A DNA stretch of 23,601 bases from Clostridia bacterium (GCA_017394605.1 JAFPXU010000085.1:1-23601), one strand, 5' to 3'. Positions 15,016 through 23,396 are shown, counted from the stretch's first letter. Notes: generated by a model not told the origin, from the sequence alone. Numbers and translations are program-made.

Positions 15016-16644
15016 TCAGTCGGTAAACATGTAATAGTAATAGAGAGACTGCCCGCCGTTCTGCATAATGCATTCGGCGTCCGGATACTTCTCCTGAACA
15101 GCTTTCAGGAACCGGTCAGCTTCTTCGGGCGAAACGTCTGCGCCGTACAGAAGCGTAATCGTGCAGTCATTGTATCCCATCTTCTCTACCATCTTGTCCA
15201 CCAGTTCCATGGAGGACTCCTGAACGGATTGCCCGACAACGCACAGATCGCCGTCAAGCATGCCGATGATATCTCCTTTCGCTATGTCGCGGCCGTGGAA
15301 TTTCGTCTTTCTGACAGCATACGTAACGGAGCCGGATACAATCTGTCCCAGCGCTTCCGTCATGGTCTCTTTGTTTTCCTCGACCGAAGCCGTCGTGTTG
15401 AAATTCATAGCGGCAATAATTCCCTGCGGAATGCTCTTCGACGGAATCACGACAGCGTTGCATTTGGCGATATTCGCAGCCTGCTCCGCAGCCATGATGA
15501 TATTGCTGTTGTTCGGAAGAATGAATACATTCCTGGCATTAACCTGATAAATGGCCTTTGATATGCTGTCAATGCTGGGATTCATGGTCTGTCCGCCTGG
15601 AATCACATAATCGACCCCGAGTTCGGAGAACATCTCATCAATTCCGGCTCCGGCGCTAACCGCGATCATGGCGTATTCCTTTTCCTTACTCTTTCTGTCC
15701 GCCACCAGCGCACGGTTCTGTTCGCGCATGTTTTCAATCTTCAGCCTGTCAAGTTCGCCGAAACGCAATGCCATTTGGAGAACCTTTCCGGGAGCGTCGG
15801 AATGAACGTGGACCTTGATTGTGTCCTCATCATACGCCGCAACGACGGAATCGCCGATCCTGTTCAGGTGTTCCCTGAAGGATACAAGATCCTCTTCCTT
15901 GAACGAGGGATTCAGATGAATGATGAAGAACTCGGTGCAGTAGCCGTAAGTAATGTTCTCGGCAATTTCGGTATCATCCGCCATCGCGGCTTCTTCCGGT
16001 TCTTCCTCATAATCCGAAACTTCCACGCCGTCCAGATACATCTTGAATCCGCGGTAAATGGTCAGAAGTCCCTTTCCGCCGGAATCCACAACACCCGCTT
16101 CCTTCAGGACAGGCAGCAGATCGGGAGTCTTAGCCAGAGCCCTCGCGCCTTCCGAAACGGCGATATCCAGCAGTTTATAAACGTTTGCCCCCTTTTCATA
16201 TTCCTCGGCAACCGCTTCTGAAATCATCCTGGACACGGTCAGAATCGTTCCTTCTTTCGGCCGCATAACAGCCTTGTACGCCGCTTCCGTACCAGTCTTC
16301 AGCGCTTCAGAAAACAGTCTTGAATCCATGACCGTAGCGCCTTTGAGCGCTTTAGAGAAGCCTCTGAGCAACTGGGACAGAATAACACCCGAGTTGCCTC
16401 TGGCTCCACGCAGCGCGCCCATGCTGATCGTGTCAGCGACCTTTGAAACGTTGGCGTCGGGCGGGATCTTCTGAAGCTCCCGCATGGCGCTTTGCATTGT
16501 CATGCACATGTTCGCACCGGTATCTCCGTCCGGAACCGGAAAAACGTTCAATGCGTCGATAGCGGCTCTGTTCTTCTCAAGAAGTGCCGCGCCGACTGCA
16601 AACATATCGCGGAACTGTGCTCCTGTTAATGTTAACTGATCCAT
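15016..16644 (-). CDS. fakA: DAK-domain fatty acid kinase subunit A-like protein (FakA/YloV)
   Basis: A 542-residue protein with an N-terminal DhaL-type nucleotide-binding domain (about residues 10-200) carrying the Mg-ATP motif NVFPVPDGDTGANM (33-46). A middle domain and a C-terminal DegV-like domain follow, with HVHSDAPGKVLQMA and LPNNSNIIMAAEQAA. Length and domain order match FakA, which phosphorylates fatty acids presented by FakB (DegV proteins); no fakB gene is present here. The ATG at 16644 (MDQLTLTGAQFRDMF) matches the family's start and has GGAGGAG about 11-13 bases upstream. An in-frame ATG at 16668 has no binding site. The gene follows asp23 closely, an arrangement conserved across Bacillota. 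Confidence 0.9.
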   Translation of the reverse strand: MDQLTLTGAQFRDMFAVGAALLEKNRAAIDALNVFPVPDGDTGANMCMTMQSAMRELQKIPPDANVSKVADTISMGALRGARGNSGVILSQLLRGFSKALKGATVMDSRLFSEALKTGTEAAYKAVMRPKEGTILTVSRMISEAVAEEYEKGANVYKLLDIAVSEGARALAKTPDLLPVLKEAGVVDSGGKGLLTIYRGFKMYLDGVEVSDYEEEPEEAAMADDTEIAENITYGYCTEFFIIHLNPSFKEEDLVSFREHLNRIGDSVVAAYDEDTIKVHVHSDAPGKVLQMALRFGELDRLKIENMREQNRALVADRKSKEKEYAMIAVSAGAGIDEMFSELGVDYVIPGGQTMNPSIDSISKAIYQVNARNVFILPNNSNIIMAAEQAANIAKCNAVVIPSKSIPQGIIAAMNFNTTASVEENKETMTEALGQIVSGSVTYAVRKTKFHGRDIAKGDIIGMLDGDLCVVGQSVQESSMELVDKMVEKMGYNDCTITLLYGADVSPEEADRFLKAVQEKYPDAECIMQNGGQSLYYYYMFTD

Positions 16645-16678
16645 CTTTCTTTCGTCTCCTCCATCCATGCAGTGCTAC

Positions 16679-17032
16679 TCAGGTACGAACGCCTTCCACA
16701 TGGATATTGACGAACTGAACCTTCAAATCCAGCAGATTTTCCACGCGATACTTCACGTTGTCTCTGGTATTTTTTGATACGGCAGGAAGCGATACGCCAT
16801 ACTCCAACGTAACGTAAAGATCGACACCGACCGTGCTGTCATCCACCAGGGTAATCTTGACTCCGCGGCGGAGATTATCTTTTACAAACAGAGCGATCAG
16901 TCCTTTATTACCTGTTTTTCCCTTCATCCCGACGATGCCGTAGTTCTCTACCGCAGCGTAGCCGGCGATGTTGGCTATGATATCTTCCGGAATAACAATT
17001 TTTCCGTATTCCGTATTCAAAACTGCTTCCAT
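16679..17032 (-). CDS. Asp23/Gls24 family envelope stress response protein (YloU-like)
   Basis: A 117-residue member of the Asp23/Gls24 family: MEAVLNTEYGKIVIPEDIIANIAGYAAVE, then a central KGLIALFVKDNLRRGVKI and the conserved VDLYVTLEYGVSLPAVS and VKYRVENLLDLKVQFVNIHVEGV. These small proteins gather at the membrane; some are linked to alkaline or cell-wall stress, but the molecular role of the YloU branch paired with FakA is not settled. AGGAGG lies seven bases before the ATG. It sits 24 bases after yebC and 34 bases before the chosen fakA start, so it is part of the same operon. Confidence 0.92.
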   Translation of the reverse strand: MEAVLNTEYGKIVIPEDIIANIAGYAAVENYGIVGMKGKTGNKGLIALFVKDNLRRGVKITLVDDSTVGVDLYVTLEYGVSLPAVSKNTRDNVKYRVENLLDLKVQFVNIHVEGVRT

Positions 17033-17056
17033 GACACAACCTCCTATATATTACAA

Positions 17057-17797
17057 TCAGTCATCTTCCGGGAGAACGGCGTTATGGAACACTTCCTGAA
17101 CGTCGTCGTTATCATCCAGATTATCCAGAAAACGCTCCACTTTTTCCGCAGTTTCCTTGTCGCTGATGTTGACTGTATTCTGCGGGATCATCTGAACTTC
17201 CGCGGAGAAGAAGGAATAACCCGCGTTCTCCAGCGCTTCACGGACTGCCGAAAAATCACTCGGAGAAGTATACACTTCAAAAGCATCATCCTGCGTGACA
17301 AAGTCTTCAGCGCCAGCATCAAGTGCGGCCATCATGACCTCGTCCTCGTCCATCATCGCGCCGCGCTCTATCACGATCAGACCCTTCTTGTCAAACATCC
17401 AGCCCACGCAGCCGGAAGCGCCGAGATTTCCGCCGCTCTTGTCGAAGATGTGTCTCATCTCCGCAGCGATGCGGTTGCGGTTATCCGTCAGCACCTGAAC
17501 GATAACTGCCATATTCCCCGGTCCGTAGCCTTCGTATGTGATTTCCTCATAGTTGACGGAACTGCCTTCGCCCGCCGCTTTCTTGATAGACCGGTTGATA
17601 TTATCGTTCGGCATGTTTGCCGCTTTCGCCTTTGCGATCACGTCGCGAAGTTTTGAATTGTTCACCGGATCCGGGCCGCCGCCTTCCTTAACAGCGATTG
17701 CGATCTCACGGCCGATCTTCGTAAACACCTTACCGCGCTGCGCGTCTGTTTTTTCCTTTTTGTTTTTAATGTTTGCCCATTTGGAATGTCCTGACAT
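17057..17797 (-). CDS. yebC: YebC/PmpR family protein
   Basis: A 246-residue protein of the YebC family with the unmistakable beginning [18 protein letters not shown] and [13 protein letters not shown]. Further signatures include [58 protein letters not shown] and the acidic C-terminus. The family is described as transcriptional regulators (PmpR) and, for some members, as factors easing ribosome stalling at proline-rich stretches. AGGAGG stands four to five bases before the ATG. The gene lies 21 bases downstream of the uracil-DNA glycosylase gene. Confidence 0.97.
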   Translation of the reverse strand: MSGHSKWANIKNKKEKTDAQRGKVFTKIGREIAIAVKEGGGPDPVNNSKLRDVIAKAKAANMPNDNINRSIKKAAGEGSSVNYEEITYEGYGPGNMAVIVQVLTDNRNRIAAEMRHIFDKSGGNLGASGCVGWMFDKKGLIVIERGAMMDEDEVMMAALDAGAEDFVTQDDAFEVYTSPSDFSAVREALENAGYSFFSAEVQMIPQNTVNISDKETAEKVERFLDNLDDNDDVQEVFHNAVLPEDD

Positions 17798-17818
17798 AAA
17801 ACCTCCTGCTGATATATA

Positions 17819-18391
17819 TCATTCACTTAACTGCTTTATTCTTTCGGAAAGCGCCTGCAGATCCTGCCATGCTTCCCGTTTTTTGCTCTCATCCCTTAGA
17901 ATCGCTGCCGGATGGTAGGTCGGAAGAAACCATACGCCGCCTTTTTCGGTCCATTTTCCCCTGTCTCGCGTGATTCGGATATCCGGATCGATCAGATACC
18001 GTGCCGCCACAGCTCCGAGACAGACAATGATACGGGGTCTGATCAGCGCGTACTGCATCCTGAGGAAGGGAAGACAGGCTTCCGCTTCATCCGGCTCCGG
18101 ATTCCTGTTCCCCGGCGGCCGGCATTTTACCACATTCGCAATATATACGTCCGATCTGGTCAGGCCGATCGCTTCCAGCATCCGGTCCAGAAGCTGCCCC
18201 GCGCGGCCGACGAACGGTCTTCCCTGCAGGTCTTCGTCGTGCCCCGGTCCCTCTCCGACCAGCATGACCTTCGCATGGACGTTTCCTTCGCCGAAAGCGG
18301 TGCGCGTTCTCGTCTCGGCAAGTCTGCATCTCGCACAATTCTTTACGGCATCATTCAGCTTTTCAAACGGATCCTGTTCCACTTCGCTCAA
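17819..18391 (-). CDS. Family 4 uracil-DNA glycosylase with [4Fe-4S] cluster
   Basis: A 190-residue uracil-DNA glycosylase of the iron-sulfur type, which removes uracil from DNA and leaves an abasic site. The four cluster cysteines are visible as Cys19 and Cys22 (CARC), Cys90 (VVKCRPPGNRNP) and Cys106 (EACLPFL). The active-site loop GEGPGHDEDLQGRPFVG (46-62) and the C-terminal HP of TYHPAAIL (159-165) fit family 4. The first residues come from a TTG overlapping the stop of the NagB-like gene (TTGA), with no ribosome binding site, so translation is probably coupled. Repair partners in the window are ExoIII, which cuts abasic sites, and UvrC. Confidence 0.93.
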   Translation of the reverse strand: MSEVEQDPFEKLNDAVKNCARCRLAETRTRTAFGEGNVHAKVMLVGEGPGHDEDLQGRPFVGRAGQLLDRMLEAIGLTRSDVYIANVVKCRPPGNRNPEPDEAEACLPFLRMQYALIRPRIIVCLGAVAARYLIDPDIRITRDRGKWTEKGGVWFLPTYHPAAILRDESKKREAWQDLQALSERIKQLSE

Positions 18392-19056
18392 ATCAATTTC
18401 GCCGCGGCGTCATCCAGAAGAAAAACAGCGTTCGCATGGAGCTGCAAATAACTCGCGGGAACGAGTGGCGTCACCGGCCCGTGGAAGATGGAACAGGCGA
18501 TATCCGCTTTGTCCTCCCCCGTGATCAGAGCGATAATCTTTTTCGCCGCCATGATGGTCGAAATACCTGCTGTTACCACGCGTCCTCCGGCGGTCCGTTC
18601 AACATGTGTGACGGGTGCGATCTCCTGCGCTCCGATATTAAACGCTACGCTGCCGTCTGATCCGATGTTCAGAAGAACACAGTCAAGACCGCCAGCATCC
18701 AGAATCTCATCCTCGTATCGGCTGCACACAACACTCCAGTCGCTCGCGTCGGCATCCGGCATATGTCTGTTTCTGTTTTCCAGGTTCACCTGAGAAAGCA
18801 GCACGGAATCCAGCTGTGCCTCAATGGAATTCTGTTCGTCCGCACGAACGCGTTCAGACAGTCCGAATACCCGGACATCGCTCCAGTCCAGCAACCCGTC
18901 CTTGCTCATTCTGGCAAGTGCCCGGTATGTCGGGAGCAGTTCCTCCGAATAATCCAGGCCTAATGCGCATGCAGGCTTCTCTATAATCTGCGCCGCCATC
19001 AGAGTAGACGCCGCAGCTCCTGCGAGCTTTCTCTCCTTATAGACCAGGATGCTCAT
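18388..19056 (-). CDS. NagB-like (glucosamine-6-phosphate isomerase fold) protein with degenerate active site
   Basis: A 222-residue protein that aligns by eye along its length with the glucosamine-6-phosphate deaminase / 6-phosphogluconolactonase fold: ALGLDYSEELLPTYRAL (31-47), DVRVFGLSERV (60-70), NRHMPDADA (97-105), GGLDCVLLNIGSDGSVAFN (122-140), VVTAGISTIMAAKKIIALITGEDKA (160-184) and a C-terminal LQLHANAVFLLDD. The phosphate loop GxxTGSTP is replaced by GLDYSEELLP. Of the E. coli NagB catalytic residues Asp72, Asp141, His143 and Glu148, only Asp141 (here Asp134) is kept; the others appear as Ser67, Ser136 and Ile141. Deaminase activity is therefore unlikely, and a sugar-binding or regulatory role, or a different chemistry, is possible. 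Both ends overlap neighbouring genes by four bases. Confidence 0.8.
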   Translation of the reverse strand: MSILVYKERKLAGAAASTLMAAQIIEKPACALGLDYSEELLPTYRALARMSKDGLLDWSDVRVFGLSERVRADEQNSIEAQLDSVLLSQVNLENRNRHMPDADASDWSVVCSRYEDEILDAGGLDCVLLNIGSDGSVAFNIGAQEIAPVTHVERTAGGRVVTAGISTIMAAKKIIALITGEDKADIACSIFHGPVTPLVPASYLQLHANAVFLLDDAAAKLI

Positions 19057-19988
19057 TCTCTGTCTCCTGCTTCCGCTACACTTTCAATAAACAGCTGGAT
19101 ATCTTTTTCTACTTGAGGTCCTATATCCTCATTCAGCACTTCATGGCGCATACCGGGGTACAGAATCATTTCCGGCTTGTGTCCGGTAGCGGAAAGCCAG
19201 CTGCATACCTGTTTTACACCCTTTCCCATGTTTCCTACGGGGTCCTGATCTCCCGCCACCAGAAGAATGGGACGGTTCGGAACTCTTTCCGCCCATTTCT
19301 TTCCGGAGATCTCTGTCAATCCTGTGAAAAGGTCTAGCATGGCGGATGCGGTAAAAGGAAATCCGCAGAATTCGTCCGCGATATATCTGTCCACATTCTC
19401 GCGGTTCACGGAAAGCCAGTCAAAATCCGTTCTGTGTTCAAACGGCTTGCTGTAGGGTCCGAACGCCAGTCCGTTCAGCAGATTGGACGGAACCTTTCCG
19501 CCGTTCTTTTTTATCTCGCGTCTGGCTATGAACTTTGCCACCGGCAGTGCGGGATTTGCGCCCGCTGTTCCACTGAATACAAACCCGTCAAAATCCTTGC
19601 CGTCCCTTCCCGCATAAGTTCTCGCCAGAAAAGATCCCATGGAATGACCGAACAGGATGAACGGAATGCCGGGATAATCCTTTTTGACCGTGTCATAAAG
19701 CGTGCGCATGTCCTGAATCAGGGCATCCCAGCCGTTATGTTCGCAGAAGTAGCCCTTCGGCATATTCAATCCGATACTTTTTCCATGTCCGGCAAGATCC
19801 ATACCGTAGACAAGAAAACCGTTCTCTGCGAGATGTCTCGCGAAACCGTCATAACGGTCGATATGCTCCGCCATGCCATGTGTCAGCTGAACGGCGCCGC
19901 GTACTTCTTCGGGGATCCACATGCAGTAGCGGATTTTGCAGTTCCCGGTCGCGGAAGGGAAAAACTTTTCCTTAACGGTGATTTTCAC
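19053..19988 (-). CDS. Alpha/beta hydrolase, monoacylglycerol lipase-like (Hydrolase_4 / S33)
   Basis: A 311-residue cytoplasmic hydrolase without signal peptide. The fold is shown by the oxyanion region LTHGMAEHIDRYDGFARHL (35-53) and GMDLAGHGKS (62-71). The nucleophile elbow GHSMGS has Ser116, the acid is probably Asp249 in VAGDQDPVG, and the base is His282 in PGMRHEVLNE. This pattern matches lysophospholipase / monoacylglycerol lipase-type esterases, so a lipid-ester substrate is likely but unproven. Association with the fatty acid kinase gene further along the same transcript would fit fatty-acid salvage from acylglycerols, an inference only. The start is a GTG with a G-rich stretch (GGGGGTG) upstream rather than a good Shine-Dalgarno; the promoter lies about 25 bases before it. 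The stop overlaps the NagB-like start as ATGA. Confidence 0.88.
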   Translation of the reverse strand: MKITVKEKFFPSATGNCKIRYCMWIPEEVRGAVQLTHGMAEHIDRYDGFARHLAENGFLVYGMDLAGHGKSIGLNMPKGYFCEHNGWDALIQDMRTLYDTVKKDYPGIPFILFGHSMGSFLARTYAGRDGKDFDGFVFSGTAGANPALPVAKFIARREIKKNGGKVPSNLLNGLAFGPYSKPFEHRTDFDWLSVNRENVDRYIADEFCGFPFTASAMLDLFTGLTEISGKKWAERVPNRPILLVAGDQDPVGNMGKGVKQVCSWLSATGHKPEMILYPGMRHEVLNEDIGPQVEKDIQLFIESVAEAGDRE

Positions 19989-20018
19989 AGCCTACACCCC
20001 CATAATACAGATATAGGA

Positions 20019-20047
20019 AGTATAGCACCTTCGGGCGATTTCGTCCA
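20019..20047 (-). promoter_or_regulatory. Promoter of the hydrolase-nagB-like-UDG-yebC-asp23-fakA operon
   Basis: On the minus strand TGGACG (20042-20047) is followed after 17 bases by TATACT (20019-20024), preceded by TGC, which makes it an extended -10. Transcription would start near 20012, about 25 bases before the GTG. No other comparably good promoter was seen before recG, so the run down to recG may be one transcript. Confidence 0.6.
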
Positions 20048-20094
20048 CAAGGGAATTGCCGGCGGCTAGTCGATCCTCCCAGCGTCCCTGTTTG

Positions 20095-20123
20095 TTGACG
20101 TTGTTTTTTATACACTGTATGAT
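20095..20123 (+). promoter_or_regulatory. Promoter of the xth-maf-uvrC operon
   Basis: TTGACG (20095-20100) is followed after 17 bases by TATGAT (20118-20123). The start near 20130 leaves a leader of about 48 bases. It points away from the minus-strand promoter at 20019-20047, with about 50 bases between the two -35 boxes. Confidence 0.65.
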
Positions 20124-20177
20124 TAATTCGAATGATAACCCGCATTTTTACGGGAATCGCGCGAGGGAAATCGAATC

Positions 20178-20933
20178 ATGAAACTGATATCTTGGAATGT
20201 GAATGGACTGCGCGCATGTATGGAAAAAGGCTTTTCTTCTTTCCTGGAAGCGGAATCGCCTGACCTCATTGCGCTTCAGGAAACAAAAATGCAGCCGGAA
20301 CAGGCGGAGATCCCGACCCCCGGCTATACGCAGTACTGGAACAGCGCGGAGAAAAAAGGTTATTCCGGCACCGCCGTCTTTTCGAAGCTTGCGCCTCTTT
20401 CCGTCCGTTATGGGCTGAACAAACCCGAATTTGATTTGGAAGGAAGGGTCATCACGCTGGAATTCGATTCCTTCTTTTTCGTAACATCGTATACGCCCAA
20501 TTCCCAGGACGGTCTGAAAAGAATCGGGTACAGGATGGAGTTTGACGATGCGCTCCGTTCCTATCTGATGAAACTGGATGCCGAAAAGCCTGTTATCCTG
20601 TGCGGTGACCTCAACGTGGCGCATCAGGAGATCGACCTGAAAAATCCCGATCAGAACCGTGAACACGCCGGCTTCTCTCTTCAGGAAAGAGAAAAAATGA
20701 CCCGTCTTCTCGCGTCCGGATTCTCCGACAGCTTCCGCGTTCTGTATCCGGAAGCAACCGGACGATATTCCTGGTGGAGCTACCGGTTTTCCGCCAGACA
20801 GCGAAATGCGGGTTGGCGTATAGATTATTTTATCGTTTCGGAGCGGCTTATGCCCGCCGTACAGGACAGCCTGATCCTTGACACGGTTATGGGGAGTGAT
20901 CACTGCCCCGTCGGACTGATCCTGGAGGTCTGA
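20178..20933 (+). CDS. xth: Exodeoxyribonuclease III (AP endonuclease, ExoA/XthA type)
   Basis: A 251-residue Xth-family enzyme that cleaves DNA at abasic sites and degrades 3' ends. Metal and catalytic residues are visible: Asn7 in WNVNGLRA, Glu35 in LQETK, Tyr105 in SYTPNSQ, Asp144 and Asn146 in CGDLNVAH, and the Asp241-His242 pair in GSDHCPVGL. The family segment RYSWWSYRFSARQRNAGWRIDYF (196-218) is intact. Length is normal for the Gram-positive ExoA group. The ATG has GAGGG about 11 bases upstream. maf starts four bases after its stop codon, so the three plus-strand genes form an operon. Confidence 0.97.
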   Translation: MKLISWNVNGLRACMEKGFSSFLEAESPDLIALQETKMQPEQAEIPTPGYTQYWNSAEKKGYSGTAVFSKLAPLSVRYGLNKPEFDLEGRVITLEFDSFFFVTSYTPNSQDGLKRIGYRMEFDDALRSYLMKLDAEKPVILCGDLNVAHQEIDLKNPDQNREHAGFSLQEREKMTRLLASGFSDSFRVLYPEATGRYSWWSYRFSARQRNAGWRIDYFIVSERLMPAVQDSLILDTVMGSDHCPVGLILEV

Positions 20934-20937
20934 ACGA

Positions 20938-21525
20938 ATGGATATCATTCTCGCCTCCGCTTCCCCGAACAGAAAAGAACTGTTGGAAAGAATCGGGCTA
21001 CCCTTCTCCGTGGTCGTCAGCCATGTCGTTGAAAATGTATCGTCCTCACTGCCGACCGGCGAGTATGTCATGGAGCTTGCCCGTCAGAAAGCCGAATCCG
21101 TCGCGGCCGATTATCCGGACGCATGCGTCATCGGTGCGGATACGGTCGTCGATCTTGACGGAACGATCCTCGGAAAACCGCACACGCTGGAAAACGCAAA
21201 GGCGTATCTTTCCGCCATGCAGGGCAGGGAGCATCTGGTATACACCGGCGTCGCCGTCACCGTCCATGGAAAAACCATCGTAGACGTGGAAAAAACTTCC
21301 GTCACATTTGCGCCGATGTCCGGGGAGGAAATCGAATGGTATGTAGCCACAGGGGATCCCCTGGAAAAAGCAGGAGCATACGGAATTCAGGGGCCGGCCG
21401 GGCTGTTTGTCTCCGCAATCAGGGGCGATTACTTCAATGTGGTCGGTCTTCCAATCCATCTGCTGTACAGAATGCTTCAAAAATCAGGCGTGCTCGGTCC
21501 GGGCACGGTCCTCCGCCATGAATGA
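20938..21525 (+). CDS. maf: Maf-family nucleoside triphosphate pyrophosphatase
   Basis: A 195-residue Maf protein, a house-cleaning enzyme that hydrolyses dTTP, UTP and modified nucleotides to monophosphates. It begins MDIILASASPNRKELLERIG, where the usual Arg-Arg after SxSP is Asn-Arg. The catalytic Asp68 stands in GADTVVDLDG, followed by GKPHTLENAKAYL and GREHLVYTGV. The C-terminal YGIQGPAGLFVSAIRGDYFNVVGLP motif is characteristic. It fits the dTTP/UTP (YhdE) subgroup better than YceF, which I infer from overall resemblance. Its last eight bases overlap the uvrC start. Confidence 0.95.
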   Translation: MDIILASASPNRKELLERIGLPFSVVVSHVVENVSSSLPTGEYVMELARQKAESVAADYPDACVIGADTVVDLDGTILGKPHTLENAKAYLSAMQGREHLVYTGVAVTVHGKTIVDVEKTSVTFAPMSGEEIEWYVATGDPLEKAGAYGIQGPAGLFVSAIRGDYFNVVGLPIHLLYRMLQKSGVLGPGTVLRHE

Positions 21526-23341
21526 GATCATCGAAGAAAAACTGAAACTGCTCCCGTCCTCTCCGGGCGTGTACAGAATGTATAACGCCGACGGTGAAGT
21601 TATTTATGTCGGCAAGGCCATTTCTCTCAAAAACAGGGTGCGGCAGTATTTTCAGAGCAACAAGAATCATAGCGCGAAAGTAATCGCTATGGTGCAGCAT
21701 ATTGCCGACTTTGAAACGGTTCAGGTCCGAAGCGAAGCGGAAGCGCTCTCCCTTGAGAGTAATCTCATCAAGCAGTACCGTCCGAAATACAATATCCTGC
21801 TGAAGGATGACAAGCATTTTCCCTATGTCCGGATCGATCTCAAACAGGATTATCCGCGGATCGAGATTGTGCGCAGGCTGAAGAAAGACGGCGCAAGATA
21901 TCTCGGTCCCTATCTCTCCGCGGTCGCTCTTCGGGAAAGCATGAATGTGGTGAGGGACTATTATCCCGTAAGGCATTGCAAAAAGGATCTCTCCAGGGCT
22001 ATCGCCCGGAGGGAACGTCCCTGTCTCATGTATCACGTCGGAAAATGCTGCGCTCCATGCTCCGGCAAGGTCTCCCGCACATATTATCATGAGATTCTTC
22101 AAGAAGTTATCTCCTTTCTGAACGGAGATACCAAGCCTGTTCTCGCAAAACTTCGCGATCAGATGCAGCAGGCTTCCGACAGCCTGAATTTTGAAAAAGC
22201 AGCTTATCTCCGGGACCGTATCCGTGCAATTGAATCCCTTGAGATGAACCAGGTCGTGATCGGAACTGGACACGCCGAATCGGATGTGTTTGCCGTAGGC
22301 AGGTTCAACGGGGCGGTTCTCGTATTCGCGCTGTATGTCCGTGACGGGAAAGTCATCGGAACGGAGAAGTTCTCGATGGACGCCTCCGACGAATCAGACG
22401 GGGATATCATGAACGCTTTCCTGAAGCAGTATTACGGAGAAGACATCCCGGTACCGAAAGAAGTCCTTGTTCACACCGTGCCGGACGACTTGGAAAACCT
22501 AACGGCATGGCTCTCCGAACAGGCGGGAAGAAAGATCCATCTCCATCGCCCGGAACGCGGTGATAAGCGGAAGCTGACCGATCTCTGCTACAGCAACTGC
22601 CTAGACGCTCTTAAAAAAGACAACGAACTTCAGAAGCGCGCCTGGGACCGCGGGGAGGGAGCGCTTGCGCAGCTCTCCTCCATCCTTGGACTGGATTCCG
22701 TACCGAGACGTCTCGAATGCTTCGACAATTCCCACATGCAGGGGCGCGACACGGTCGCTTCCATGGTCGTTTTCACGGAAGGCGAGCCCGACAAGAAAGC
22801 ATATCGGAGATTCAAAATCCGTTCGGATGCCGGCGGCGACGATCTGATTGCCATGAAAGAAGTACTTTCCCGCAGATTTGAGCGTGCAAGAGACTGCGAT
22901 CCCGGTTTTTCCGAACTTCCTGATCTTCTGATCGTCGACGGAGGTCTTACCCAGCTGAACGTGGCTCTTGAGGTCCTTGCGGAATACGGGCTTTCCTATA
23001 TTCCCGCGATCGGTCTCGCGGAATCCCATGAAGTCATATACGTCCCGGGAGAGGATGAACCGCTCGTTCTCCCGCGAAACAGCGCGCCGCTTCATGTACT
23101 GGAGCGCATCCGGGATGAGGCGCACCGGTTCGCCATCACGTACCACAGGAGCCTGCGCCAGAAAAGGGCTCTGTTTTCCGTTCTTGATGATATTCCTGGA
23201 ATCGGTGAAAAAAGAAAACGCGCGCTTTTCGACGCGTTTACCACACTGGACGCGATCCGCTCCGCAGACGTCGAGACTCTTGCCGCGGTTCCGGAGATGA
23301 ACAAAGCGTGTGCCGAGGCGGTTTATCAATTCTTTCACTGA
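21518..23341 (+). CDS. uvrC: Excinuclease ABC subunit UvrC
   Basis: A 607-residue UvrC, the dual-incision nuclease of nucleotide excision repair. The N-terminal GIY-YIG domain (about 13-92) reads PGVYRMYNADGEVIYVGKA with the catalytic Arg at 40. A cysteine cluster CLMYHVGKCCAPCSG at about 169-183 matches the iron-sulfur site described for UvrC. A UVR domain (about 205-240) follows, then the RNase H-like incision domain with ECFDNSHMQGRDTVASMVVF and LLIVDGGLTQL, and a C-terminal HhH pair with DDIPGIGEKRKRALFDAF. The frame is open further upstream to 21407, but the ATG at 21518 (MNEIIEEKLKLLPSSPGVY) matches the family start and overlaps the maf stop by eight bases. With no ribosome binding site before it, it is probably translated by coupling. 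uvrA and uvrB are not in the window. Confidence 0.97.
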   Translation: MNEIIEEKLKLLPSSPGVYRMYNADGEVIYVGKAISLKNRVRQYFQSNKNHSAKVIAMVQHIADFETVQVRSEAEALSLESNLIKQYRPKYNILLKDDKHFPYVRIDLKQDYPRIEIVRRLKKDGARYLGPYLSAVALRESMNVVRDYYPVRHCKKDLSRAIARRERPCLMYHVGKCCAPCSGKVSRTYYHEILQEVISFLNGDTKPVLAKLRDQMQQASDSLNFEKAAYLRDRIRAIESLEMNQVVIGTGHAESDVFAVGRFNGAVLVFALYVRDGKVIGTEKFSMDASDESDGDIMNAFLKQYYGEDIPVPKEVLVHTVPDDLENLTAWLSEQAGRKIHLHRPERGDKRKLTDLCYSNCLDALKKDNELQKRAWDRGEGALAQLSSILGLDSVPRRLECFDNSHMQGRDTVASMVVFTEGEPDKKAYRRFKIRSDAGGDDLIAMKEVLSRRFERARDCDPGFSELPDLLIVDGGLTQLNVALEVLAEYGLSYIPAIGLAESHEVIYVPGEDEPLVLPRNSAPLHVLERIRDEAHRFAITYHRSLRQKRALFSVLDDIPGIGEKRKRALFDAFTTLDAIRSADVETLAAVPEMNKACAEAVYQFFH

Positions 23342-23396
23342 TTCCTATCACATTTCTCGCCCAGAATTGAAAAAACAATGATCCGCATGATTGTGC

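Noticed and set aside
16645..16668. Earlier ATG for the FakA-like protein
   Set aside because: No binding site before it; the purine-rich GGAGGAG within these codons and the family N-terminus favour the ATG at 16644.
20148..21071. 307-codon minus-strand frame across exonuclease III and Maf
   Set aside because: Both plus-strand genes carry intact catalytic motifs, and the opposite frame has no recognisable domain; it is a shadow of codon bias.
21407..21517. Upstream extension of the uvrC frame to an earlier ATG
   Set aside because: The extra 37 residues lie inside maf, resemble no UvrC N-terminus, and the ATG at 21518 gives the canonical start.
21434..22273. 279-codon minus-strand frame across the start of uvrC
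   Set aside because: Antisense to the GIY-YIG and cysteine regions of UvrC with no start signals or motifs.
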